DNA of 11,179 bases from assembly GCA_964510065.1 (NCBI GenBank), contig CAZEAC010000118.1:1-11179 (forward strand). Reading direction: 5' to 3'. Each line of letters begins with the position of its first letter. The first letter of the stretch is position 1. This DNA comes from CAZEAC01 sp964510065 (GTDB lineage: Bacteria; Bdellovibrionota_C; UBA2361; CAIXSY01). Made by a program: the position numbers and the translations under genes. Positions 5,365 to 11,179 of this stretch are shown here, one piece after another. The notes under the pieces are model-generated. The model searched no databases and had not been told where the DNA came from. It saw nothing but the letters and a program-made list of their open reading frames with translations.

Positions 5365-6519
5365 TTACCGCAATGATTCATAGATCGATTCAAGCTCTTT
5401 GCGCCAGCACTCACCGGAGAAATGGGTTTGGACGCGCTGCTGAAAGTTATAGCCAATTTTCTTGAGCCTCTCAGGTTGCATGAGCAGCTCCGCTACTACC
5501 TTCGCACGCGCGCTGTCGGTGCTTTCGGGGCTGAGCAGTGTTCCAAACGAGCTATCCGGCACGAGGTCGAGGTTGCCATCGGCTCCTATTGCAAGTATCG
5601 CGGTCCCGGCCCACCCAGCTTCAATTAAGTTAATTGGCAACCCTTCCGCGTCAGACAATGAAATGAGGAGATCAAATCCAGCCATCTCTTCACCGAGCCC
5701 GCGGCGGTATCCCAACCAGTGAAGCCTTTCGTCGACTCCTGCGGCATGCGCTTCGCGCCTAAGATCTTCAAGCAGCGCGCCACTTCCAAACACAACGATA
5801 TCCCAGCGTGGAAGGCTTGGATGACTTTTCATAAGTTCACGCGCTATCTGGATTACGCGATCGAGCCGCTTCTCCGGCGCAAGCCGACCAGCAAAGCCGA
5901 TAATCAAACTATTTTGGGGAATTCCGCGACTCTTAAGTTCCCATGCAGCTCGAATCTTATGCTGGGCCTCGTCTCGAGATGCTGGGTCGACACTAGTTCG
6001 GTCGACACCATTTAAGTGTGTCACAACTCGCAGGCTCTTGAGCCCGCGCGCGAGGAGAAGTTTGCGATCAGAGCTGCATACCGCGAGAACACGGTCAAAA
6101 AACGGCAGAACGCAGCGCACATAAAAATTTTCGTACGCTCGAACCGTAAGACCACTTCGACCTCGTACGCCATGATGGGTCGAGACAAGCCGCCAACGAC
6201 GCCCAGGAAAACAGGAGGCAAGAAGCGCATAGGTAGAGGCCTTAACATCATGTGCATGCACAATATCGGGATCGAGCTCTCTCAATTTTCTGCGCAGCTC
6301 GGCAATTGCGCTTAGGTCAATGCGCGAATTGACGTGAACTTCGTGGGTAGTAATTCCAAGTGACTGCGCAAACTCGCGTGCGCCGCGCGCCCCTTCGGCG
6401 CGACGAAGCTCAGAGAGAAACAGCGCATCGGCAGCAACTTTCATGCGTGGAAGCGAGGGCAAGACCAAAGTCTCTGGTCCACTCACAATGGATGCGTTGA
6501 AAATATGAATCACTTCCAT
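5365..6519 (-). CDS. GT4-family glycosyltransferase (GT-B fold)
   Basis: This 384-residue retaining glycosyltransferase of the GT4/Glycos_transf_1 class would add a sugar from a nucleotide-sugar donor to a growing glycan at the cytosolic face of the membrane. The N-terminal Rossmann half opens MEVIHIFNAS and shows the acceptor-side HAHD motif at 88-91. NGVD at 170-173 precedes the donor half. GFAGRLAPEK (208-217) supplies the R212 and K217 phosphate-binding pair. E292-GLPINLI-E300 is the E-x7-E motif. Length is typical. No transmembrane segment is seen. The start lies 143 bp downstream of the phosphotransferase stop and lacks an obvious ribosome site. Starting later would remove the first Rossmann strand, so ATG 6519 is preferred. 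The donor sugar cannot be read from the sequence. Confidence 0.9.
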   Translation of the reverse strand: MEVIHIFNASIVSGPETLVLPSLPRMKVAADALFLSELRRAEGARGAREFAQSLGITTHEVHVNSRIDLSAIAELRRKLRELDPDIVHAHDVKASTYALLASCFPGRRWRLVSTHHGVRGRSGLTVRAYENFYVRCVLPFFDRVLAVCSSDRKLLLARGLKSLRVVTHLNGVDRTSVDPASRDEAQHKIRAAWELKSRGIPQNSLIIGFAGRLAPEKRLDRVIQIARELMKSHPSLPRWDIVVFGSGALLEDLRREAHAAGVDERLHWLGYRRGLGEEMAGFDLLISLSDAEGLPINLIEAGWAGTAILAIGADGNLDLVPDSSFGTLLSPESTDSARAKVVAELLMQPERLKKIGYNFQQRVQTHFSGECWRKELESIYESLR

Positions 6520-6563
6520 GAAACTAATATTAAAGACCGCGAGCTCCTAATCGATTCGCCATT

Positions 6564-6594
6564 AGTATAGATGCAAAAGCGAGTTTTAGGGCAA
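6564..6594 (-). promoter_or_regulatory. Weak promoter candidate before the GT4 gene
   Basis: On the reverse strand TTGCCC (6589-6594) and TATACT (6564-6569) are separated by 19 bp. The -10 matches five of six consensus bases, but the spacer is long. If real it would give the GT4 and methyltransferase genes their own transcript, consistent with the 143-bp gap before them. Confidence 0.25.
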
Positions 6595-6614
6595 GGGGCA
6601 GCATAAAGCGCTTG

Positions 6615-6631
6615 AGGCGCGGGCGCCTTTT
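6615..6631 (+). terminator. Short GC hairpin between operon genes
   Basis: AGGCG (6615-6619) pairs with CGCCT (6624-6628) around CGGG, with T's through 6631 on the forward strand only. For the reverse-strand operon it lacks a T run, so strong termination between phosphotransferase and GT4 is not expected. It may be a weak attenuator. Confidence 0.3.
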
Positions 6632-6662
6632 ATTCGGCCTAAAGCTCCATCGTGGCGGTGTT

Positions 6663-8144
6663 TTACTGTACAGCTACCTGAATTTCAGCAGCGGCAGCTT
6701 CAGCTTGCGATGGGGCTATGTTGACGGCAGGCTGAGGAATTTGAAGCGAAGTCACTTCAAGTGTCGCAGGCTGTGAATCGACGATTGGTTCGGCGACAAT
6801 AATTCTTTCTGAGCCAAAGATCGCCACATGCAGCGTTTTTGCGAGCACTACCAAGTCCAGCCGTGGAGAAGTGTGCTGGATATAATAAAGATCATACTCG
6901 AGTTTCAGTTTCGACTCCTGAATTGATGCCGCATATCCGGCGCATACCTGAGCCCATCCGGTGATGCCAGGGCGGACAATCGTACGCATCGAGAAGAGTG
7001 GAACTTCCTTTTTAAGCCTGCTATAAATTTCAGGACGCTCGGGCCGAGGGCCAACGAAGCTCATTTCTCCTTTAAGAACGTTCCATAGCTGCGGGAGTTC
7101 GTCGAGCCTTGTCTTGCGCATAAACTTGCCAAGCGGAGTAATCCGATTGTCATTGTCTGGCGACCACTGCGGACCATTGGCCTCGGAGTTGGCGATCATG
7201 CTGCGGAACTTCACGAGGGTGAAGGTACGACCAAGGTATCCGGTGCGAACTTGTGTGTAGAAAATCGGACCTTTGCTTGTAGCCCGAATCAGAATGGCAA
7301 GAAGTGCCATCACTGGTGCGAGCAGTACCCCTAACGCCACTGCAATCAACGGCTCGATGAAAACTTTAATCGTGGAATATACCCGAAGTGGAACCGTTTG
7401 CGGGGTCGCGGCCATTAAGAATGTCCAAAGATCGGAATCTTCAAGATCAATTCGTCCCGAGAGATCCATGATCATCTTGCGATTGTCCACCACTGGGATA
7501 CCGGCGAGGTGCGCCTTGATAAGAGTTGCGTCGACATCGAACTGTTTGGTTGACTCACGCGAAATGACAATCATTTTTACATCACGCGCGCGGCCTTCGA
7601 GGAAAAGCTTTTTCAAATCATTGAAGCTAATGAACTCGACACTATTTTCAAGCAGAAGTTCTTTAAACTCGTTGCGAAGCGCTCTGTCTTCCTCTGGCAG
7701 CAGGTGTAGCACCACTTTCTTGGTGTGCCCAACGCGCAGCAGTAAGCGGCTAAAGAAGAAGTGACCGCCAAAAATAACAAATGTTAAAATTGGTGTGCTC
7801 AACAGAATCGTCATGACAGGGTAGGCCGAAATGCCAAATGCAAGCCTTAGAAATTCGTACTGCACAAGCGCGCCAACCGGTACGGCTACCATCACCAGGA
7901 AAATGTCGCTCTTACGCGGAAAAAGGCGGAACGGATCAAAGTATCCGAGCACGAGAAGGAGAAACGAAGAGACCATGCTCGCGCCGAGAGCAAATAGTAC
8001 CTTGTAGCCGTTATCTACGAGGTCAGCACTGGATAGCCCTAGCATTACATCGGTGAGCATGAAGTAGCTGGTCCATGTAAGCGCCAAGAGCGCCACAAAT
8101 CGTGAGTCTACAGCGAAATTACTTGCTCTAAATGATATGTTCAT
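6663..8144 (-). CDS. Polyprenyl glycosylphosphotransferase (exopolysaccharide initiation)
   Basis: This 493-residue membrane enzyme transfers a sugar-1-phosphate from a nucleotide sugar to undecaprenyl phosphate, the first step of lipid-linked polysaccharide synthesis. The N-terminus has about four or five hydrophobic segments up to residue 138. A soluble Rossmann-like part follows (KKVVLHLLPEED; KMIVISRE near 190-200), then a membrane re-entrant stretch near 260-288. The C-terminal Bac_transf domain carries GPIFYTQVR, FTLVKFRSM, the catalytic D-E pair in RLDELPQLWNVLKGEMS (D348, E349), VGPRP and RPGITGWAQV. An Ala/Pro-rich tail of about 45 residues after FGSERI is unusual. ATG 8144 is chosen because it overlaps the GT2 stop as ATGA, implying translational coupling. 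GTG 8150 would add two residues. Confidence 0.92.
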   Translation of the reverse strand: MNISFRASNFAVDSRFVALLALTWTSYFMLTDVMLGLSSADLVDNGYKVLFALGASMVSSFLLLVLGYFDPFRLFPRKSDIFLVMVAVPVGALVQYEFLRLAFGISAYPVMTILLSTPILTFVIFGGHFFFSRLLLRVGHTKKVVLHLLPEEDRALRNEFKELLLENSVEFISFNDLKKLFLEGRARDVKMIVISRESTKQFDVDATLIKAHLAGIPVVDNRKMIMDLSGRIDLEDSDLWTFLMAATPQTVPLRVYSTIKVFIEPLIAVALGVLLAPVMALLAILIRATSKGPIFYTQVRTGYLGRTFTLVKFRSMIANSEANGPQWSPDNDNRITPLGKFMRKTRLDELPQLWNVLKGEMSFVGPRPERPEIYSRLKKEVPLFSMRTIVRPGITGWAQVCAGYAASIQESKLKLEYDLYYIQHTSPRLDLVVLAKTLHVAIFGSERIIVAEPIVDSQPATLEVTSLQIPQPAVNIAPSQAEAAAAEIQVAVQ

Positions 8145-9349
8145 CGCCACACCGTGCTATTTAAACGACTTTGTACCCAGTGCCTCCTAAATAGCAGGTA
8201 GAAAGGGGCAGCAATCGATGCCGATGCCGCTCCAGCCAGCACTCGCGCAGAGCGCGAAGCCGAATATGCTACTATAGAGGTAAAAATCAGTCCGAAAATT
8301 CCGTACAACATTACTGTCCTGGGCAGCGCCATCGCTGCCGATAATGTCAGTGCTCCAAGCACTGCAACTCCCCAATACGCCCAGAACAGTCGAAATACTC
8401 GACGAAGAGCGAGGGTTGCCACTATTGGCGCCTGATCCCAGGTCTTCGGCAGGAAAGCCGAGATCCACTCGACATTTCCCAGCACCATTCGACGACGCCG
8501 AACGTACTCGCGATTCATTTTCTGCTGTTTCATGACTCGGGGCTGCTCACTGACCTCAACTTCTGGCAGGTAGCGGATCTCTTCAGCAGGGTGGAGTGTC
8601 CGGATACAGAGTGGAATTACGACATCATCATTAAGCCACGGCTTTTGTCCAAGCTCTTCGTACGCTTCAACAAGCCGTTGGCGCTTATAGAAGACGGTGG
8701 CGCCATGCATTGTTATTGGGCCGCCGGCTTCGCACTCTATGCTCTTAAAATGTCGCTCTACTGCCCAAAGAAGATTTTCAACAACTCCTCCCTCTGGGTT
8801 TTTGTATGTCGGAGCAACTCCCGCCACCTGGGGTTCGGCACAATGGGGTAGTAGCTTGATAAGAAGATCGCTCTTCCACAAAATTCCGGCGTCCGCGAAG
8901 GCGATCCACTCTGCATCAGGACAGCGGCCGACCATCTCACGGAGCGTGCGCCACTTTCCTTGGGCGGTGACATTTTCGCAAACTCGAACTGGAAAATTCT
9001 CAGTGATGCGCTTCGTGTTGTCGCGCGAGCCGTCGATGCCGACCACAACCTCCACTCTAAGTCCGGGGAATACTGACAACGCAGCCTGCACCGCATCAAA
9101 AATGCTCTTGAGAGTTGCTTCGAGTGTCTGCTCTTCATTGTGCGCTGGAACCAGAATTGCGAGAGAGCTGACTCGAGCTCCGCGTGCAGCCTCGCCGCAC
9201 GGGATGTGATTTCCGCTGACGGAATTATCTGCGGTCTGTTCCGAATTTTGGGTATGGGTAATTTTCCACAGCAGTAAAGCTATGACTGGGAAGAGCCAGG
9301 TCATGCCCAAGATGCCCACAATTCCAACGACTAAAAGAGCTTCCGACAT
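8141..9349 (-). CDS. Membrane GT2-family glycosyltransferase
   Basis: This 402-residue processive-type glycosyltransferase (GT-A fold, resembling hyaluronan/cellulose-synthase-like family 2 enzymes) is probably in the inner membrane and builds or extends polysaccharide from nucleotide sugars. An N-terminal transmembrane segment (4-27) and two or three C-terminal ones (about 311-330, 335-354 and 360-378) flank a cytosolic domain. ILVPAHNEE (65-73) and GIDGSRDNT (104-112) are the donor-binding motifs. FADAG at 151-155 stands where relatives have D-x-D. NDDVV at 240-244 and RRRRM at 274-278 stand where processive enzymes have E/T-D and Q/R-x-x-R-W. It is first in the group and overlaps the next gene by four bases. 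A plausible promoter lies upstream. Loss of the W in the last motif makes polymerase activity less certain. Confidence 0.88.
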   Translation of the reverse strand: MSEALLVVGIVGILGMTWLFPVIALLLWKITHTQNSEQTADNSVSGNHIPCGEAARGARVSSLAILVPAHNEEQTLEATLKSIFDAVQAALSVFPGLRVEVVVGIDGSRDNTKRITENFPVRVCENVTAQGKWRTLREMVGRCPDAEWIAFADAGILWKSDLLIKLLPHCAEPQVAGVAPTYKNPEGGVVENLLWAVERHFKSIECEAGGPITMHGATVFYKRQRLVEAYEELGQKPWLNDDVVIPLCIRTLHPAEEIRYLPEVEVSEQPRVMKQQKMNREYVRRRRMVLGNVEWISAFLPKTWDQAPIVATLALRRVFRLFWAYWGVAVLGALTLSAAMALPRTVMLYGIFGLIFTSIVAYSASRSARVLAGAASASIAAPFYLLFRRHWVQSRLNSTVWR

Positions 9350-9355
9350 AATGTT

Positions 9356-9373
9356 CTGTTTTCTGCAAAACAG
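9356..9373 (-). promoter_or_regulatory. Hairpin adjoining the GT2 start codon
   Basis: CTGTTTT (9356-9362) and AAAACAG (9367-9373) form a perfect 7-bp stem with a 4-base loop, ending six bases before the ATG at 9349. In mRNA it would occupy the ribosome-binding zone, where no clear Shine-Dalgarno is present. It may modulate initiation. Confidence 0.4.
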
Positions 9374-9397
9374 CAGTAATTTCAGGTGGAAGTAGAG

Positions 9398-9425
9398 ATT
9401 TTACTCTCAACTTGTTCTTACTCAA
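9398..9425 (-). promoter_or_regulatory. Promoter candidate for the polysaccharide group
   Basis: Read on the reverse strand, TTGAGT (9420-9425), a 16-bp spacer and TAAAAT (9398-9403) match a sigma70-type promoter at four of six and five of six positions. A transcript would start near 9391 and give a leader of about 40 bases before GT2. The tandem repeat at 9497-9527 lies about 100 bases upstream of it. Confidence 0.4.
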
Positions 9426-9496
9426 GTGCGATTTATCAGTGGTATAACGACGACCAGATGATAATGAGCGCGACCAGGATAGACCAAAAACCCAAA

Positions 9497-9527
9497 AATC
9501 AAACACGGTACGAATCAAACACTGTAC
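9497..9527. repeat. 15-bp tandem repeat upstream of the polysaccharide promoter
   Basis: AATCAAACACGGTAC (9497-9511) is followed after one base by AATCAAACACTGTAC (9513-9527), one mismatch and a 16-bp period. Direct repeats of this kind can bind an activator; here that is inference. No gene is convincing in 9350-9872. Confidence 0.6.
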
Positions 9528-9571
9528 CTGACTCGCTAGTTCAGCGATCTTTGCTCCATAGATTTTTTGGG

Positions 9572-9608
9572 AAAGCCAACTGCCCTGAAAACCTTATAAA
9601 TTGGCTTT
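9572..9608. repeat. 8-bp inverted repeat with T run
   Basis: AAAGCCAA (9572-9579) pairs exactly with TTGGCTTT (9601-9608) over a 21-base AT-rich loop, and T's continue briefly. It is bracketed by a 10-bp direct repeat CGCTAGTTCA at 9534-9543 and 9623-9632. There is no gene upstream on the forward strand to terminate. Confidence 0.35.
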
Positions 9609-9777
9609 TACCGCTAAACCAGCGCTAGTTCAAGGACGAGTTTTGTCTGTATTTCCAGTATATTATGTCAGATTTCTATGCCTGTGTAACTATGTGATAT
9701 TAATGGATAAACATGGTTAGTGAGAGAGTGGGTCAGCGTTATTAAGCCAATTATAGTGTCATGGGATGGCAATATGG

Positions 9778-9826
9778 TTCCAGACCCGGTTACGGGATGA
9801 GAAATTGGACCACTCCACGTCTGGAA
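9778..9826 (+). promoter_or_regulatory. Nested hairpin in the leader of the small membrane protein gene
   Basis: TTCCAGAC (9778-9785) pairs perfectly with GTCTGGAA (9819-9826). Inside, CCCG (9785-9788) can pair with CGGG (9793-9796) around GTTA; the two stems share base 9785 and so partly compete. It lies 46 bases before the ATG of the next gene. It could be a structured 5' leader or a binding site. No known riboswitch is recognised. Confidence 0.35.
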
Positions 9827-9872
9827 TCTTTCTTGCATTAAGCCTCTTGAGACTTCGAACGGGAGTATTTTT

Positions 9873-10337
9873 ATGCCTTTTTTAAACATAATAGCTGCGA
9901 ATGCCGAGGCTGTAGCCCAAGCCGAGAGCAAATATGGAATTTCAGAGAAAGTAGCCAAAATTAATGAGAAAATAGCTCCTCTTCTTAAGAAATTTGGAAC
10001 GGGTAACTCTGAAACAGACGGGTATATCGCCCTCTTTGTAGTAATTATTGGCGGATTCCTTCTTTTAATGCTTTTAATGCGTGGCCGTGGCTCAGGACAT
10101 TACGATGGTCGGGCGGCTGCTGCTTTCGAGGAGCTTGATATCCGACTTCGCGAGTTACGCTCAGTTGTTGACGGCATTGCCAACGAGAAACGGGGACAGT
10201 TTGAGTATATTAAGCAGGATCTCGCGCTGCTGCATCAGAAGCTTGAGGAGCAGTCCGAACAGATTAGAATTCTGGCACAGCCGGTAAATGAACTTCGCGG
10301 TGGCATGAGCCCGCATTTCCGCGGAGCACGGCAGTAG
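9873..10337 (+). CDS. Small single-pass membrane protein with coiled coil
   Basis: This 154-residue protein is of unknown function. Residues 1-42 are soluble and probably helical (AEAVAQAESKYGISEKVAKINEKIAPLLKKFG). Residues 50-68 (GYIALFVVIIGGFLLLMLL) form one strong transmembrane helix, followed by MRGRGSG, a positive stop that suggests the C-terminal half is cytoplasmic. Residues 84-140 (FEELDIRLRELRSVVDGI through KQDLALLHQKLEEQSEQIRILAQ) show heptad-like spacing typical of a coiled coil. GGGAG at 9861-9865, seven bases before ATG, supports this start. It stands alone, divergent from the polysaccharide group and convergent with the acyl-CoA dehydrogenase, 38 bp away, with no clear terminator between. 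It may organise a membrane assembly through self-association; that is only a possibility. Confidence 0.8.
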   Translation: MPFLNIIAANAEAVAQAESKYGISEKVAKINEKIAPLLKKFGTGNSETDGYIALFVVIIGGFLLLMLLMRGRGSGHYDGRAAAAFEELDIRLRELRSVVDGIANEKRGQFEYIKQDLALLHQKLEEQSEQIRILAQPVNELRGGMSPHFRGARQ

Positions 10338-10375
10338 CTTTCGAAATTACAAGTGCCCGGTTTGTAAGCGGATAA

Positions 10376-11179
10376 TTATCTTTCCCCACCAATATCTTTC
10401 AGCACAATATTCGCCATTATCTCGCTTGTGCCTCCGCCGATCGGCATCAGCCTCAGATCGCGCCACCAACGCTCGGGTGAGAATTCCTTTGTATAGCCGT
10501 AGCCTCCATGAATCTGGATTGCTCGGTCAGCCAGCCACACGGCATCATCACAGAGCTGGCGCTTCGCAAGCGCAATTTCGGCGCGACACTGTTTCCCCGA
10601 ACAGAGCAGCTGAAGTGCGTAATGCGTGAGTGCTCGACCTTGCTCAATTCGCGCGTGCATCTCCTTCAAAATTTCAGCGATCGCACCGAATTCAGCGATT
10701 CGCCTGCCGAAGGCGTGACGTTCATGGGCGTATTTTAATGTGGAACGGAAACAGGCGCGCGCCGCACCGAGTGAAGTTAAAGTCAGCATCATCCGTTCCC
10801 AGCCTAGATTATTTGAGGCTTGTACCCATCCTTCGCCGACTTTTCCAAGCACTGCACTTTCATCGAGTACAATATCTTCCAGCACAAGCTCCGCGGTGTC
10901 GGAGGAACGCCAACCCAGCTTGTCTAAAGTGCGCTGGACTTTAAAGCCAGCAAGAGAAGTATCCACGACAAACGTGGTAAAGCCTTTGTAGCCGGCTTGA
11001 AGATCGTGTCGTGTGAGTACAAGTACGTAATCAGCTCTTTTCCCATTAGTAATGAAAGTTTTCGCACCATTGATTATCCAGCGCGTGCCATCGCGCCGCG
11101 CGGTGGTGCGGATCTGCGCAAGATCGCTTCCTGCGCCAGGTTCGGTAAAGGCATACGCGCCGATTGCTTCACCGTGCAC
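10376..11179 (-). CDS. Acyl-CoA dehydrogenase, N-terminus cut by window edge
   Basis: This is the C-terminal 267 or so residues of an FAD-dependent acyl-CoA dehydrogenase, which introduces the alpha-beta double bond in acyl-CoA and passes electrons to ETF. The family is about 380 residues, so roughly 115 are outside the window and the true start is not visible. AYAFTEPGAGSDLA (8-21) is the flavin and acyl-CoA signature. FGRRIAEFGAIAE (157-169) is a conserved FAD-side segment. QIHGGYGYTKEFSPERWWRD (222-241) is the second signature. Where most members have Y-E-G-T-S-E-I, this one has G-G-G-T-S-E-I, so the usual catalytic Glu is missing. E128 in GWERMM sits where isovaleryl- and long-chain-type enzymes carry theirs. 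Those types are therefore the better guess for the substrate. Confidence 0.93.
   Translation of the reverse strand: MHGEAIGAYAFTEPGAGSDLAQIRTTARRDGTRWIINGAKTFITNGKRADYVLVLTRHDLQAGYKGFTTFVVDTSLAGFKVQRTLDKLGWRSSDTAELVLEDIVLDESAVLGKVGEGWVQASNNLGWERMMLTLTSLGAARACFRSTLKYAHERHAFGRRIAEFGAIAEILKEMHARIEQGRALTHYALQLLCSGKQCRAEIALAKRQLCDDAVWLADRAIQIHGGYGYTKEFSPERWWRDLRLMPIGGGTSEIMANIVLKDIGGER

Noticed and set aside
9386..9628. 80-residue forward frame upstream of the polysaccharide operon
   Set aside because: It uses a GTG start without a ribosome site. It overlaps the promoter and repeat region and has no domain-like content.
9770..9800. tRNA-like T-arm sequence GGTTCCAGACCC
   Set aside because: No acceptor, D or anticodon arms of the right spacing surround it. 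The pairing is better explained by the 9778-9826 hairpin.
9668..9958. 96-residue reverse frame overlapping the start of the small membrane protein gene
   Set aside because: It overlaps the better-supported forward gene and its ribosome site, and shows no recognisable domain.

Overview
The window looks like accessory chromosome from a Gram-negative bacterium: two Sec-type exported proteins, polyprenol-phosphate-linked polysaccharide genes, a REP-associated transposase and a fatty-acid or amino-acid acyl-CoA dehydrogenase. Base composition is mixed, near 50% GC by eye. The short Cys-motif plus collagen-like plus Gly-rich exported protein, and the long REP transposase ending in a Pro-rich 'PPGFFPPS' tail, remind me of proteins from deltaproteobacterial or Bdellovibrionota-like lineages. 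That placement is a guess from style, not a demonstrated identity.

Layout. (1) 1-1588: a reverse-strand Y1/HUH transposase of the REP-associated (RAYT) type at 354-1250. A cluster of REP-like GTAG repeats lies on its 5' side (1301-1378) and one degenerate inverted copy lies beyond its 3' end (116-126), the layout of a REP-transposase unit. Further short direct and inverted repeats lie around it. (2) 1679-3984: two convergent genes for exported proteins. The forward one carries an apparent internal domain duplication; the reverse one has a short collagen-like segment followed by a glycine-rich region. A strong hairpin lies between them. (3) 3985-4604: a gene-poor stretch rich in inverted repeats, including a 15-bp perfect inverted repeat enclosing a terminator-like hairpin. 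(4) 4605-9349: a reverse-strand polysaccharide group read as GT2 glycosyltransferase, then polyprenyl glycosylphosphotransferase (overlapping ATGA), then GT4 glycosyltransferase, then a SAM methyltransferase. (5) 9350-9872: a leader and intergenic region with a plausible promoter for the polysaccharide group, a 15-bp tandem repeat and a hairpin close to the GT2 start codon. (6) 9873-10337: a small single-pass membrane protein with a predicted coiled coil. (7) 10376-11179: the C-terminal part of an acyl-CoA dehydrogenase, cut by the window edge.

The polysaccharide genes form one plausible pathway. The phosphotransferase would load the first sugar phosphate on undecaprenyl phosphate, the GT4 and GT2 enzymes would extend or polymerise the glycan, and the methyltransferase may modify a sugar or a precursor. 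No flippase, polymerase, Wza or Wzc gene is visible here, so export must be encoded elsewhere. I did not find a clear new defence or mobile system. The strongest unexplained signals are the REP/RAYT unit and the inverted-repeat region at 4260-4590.
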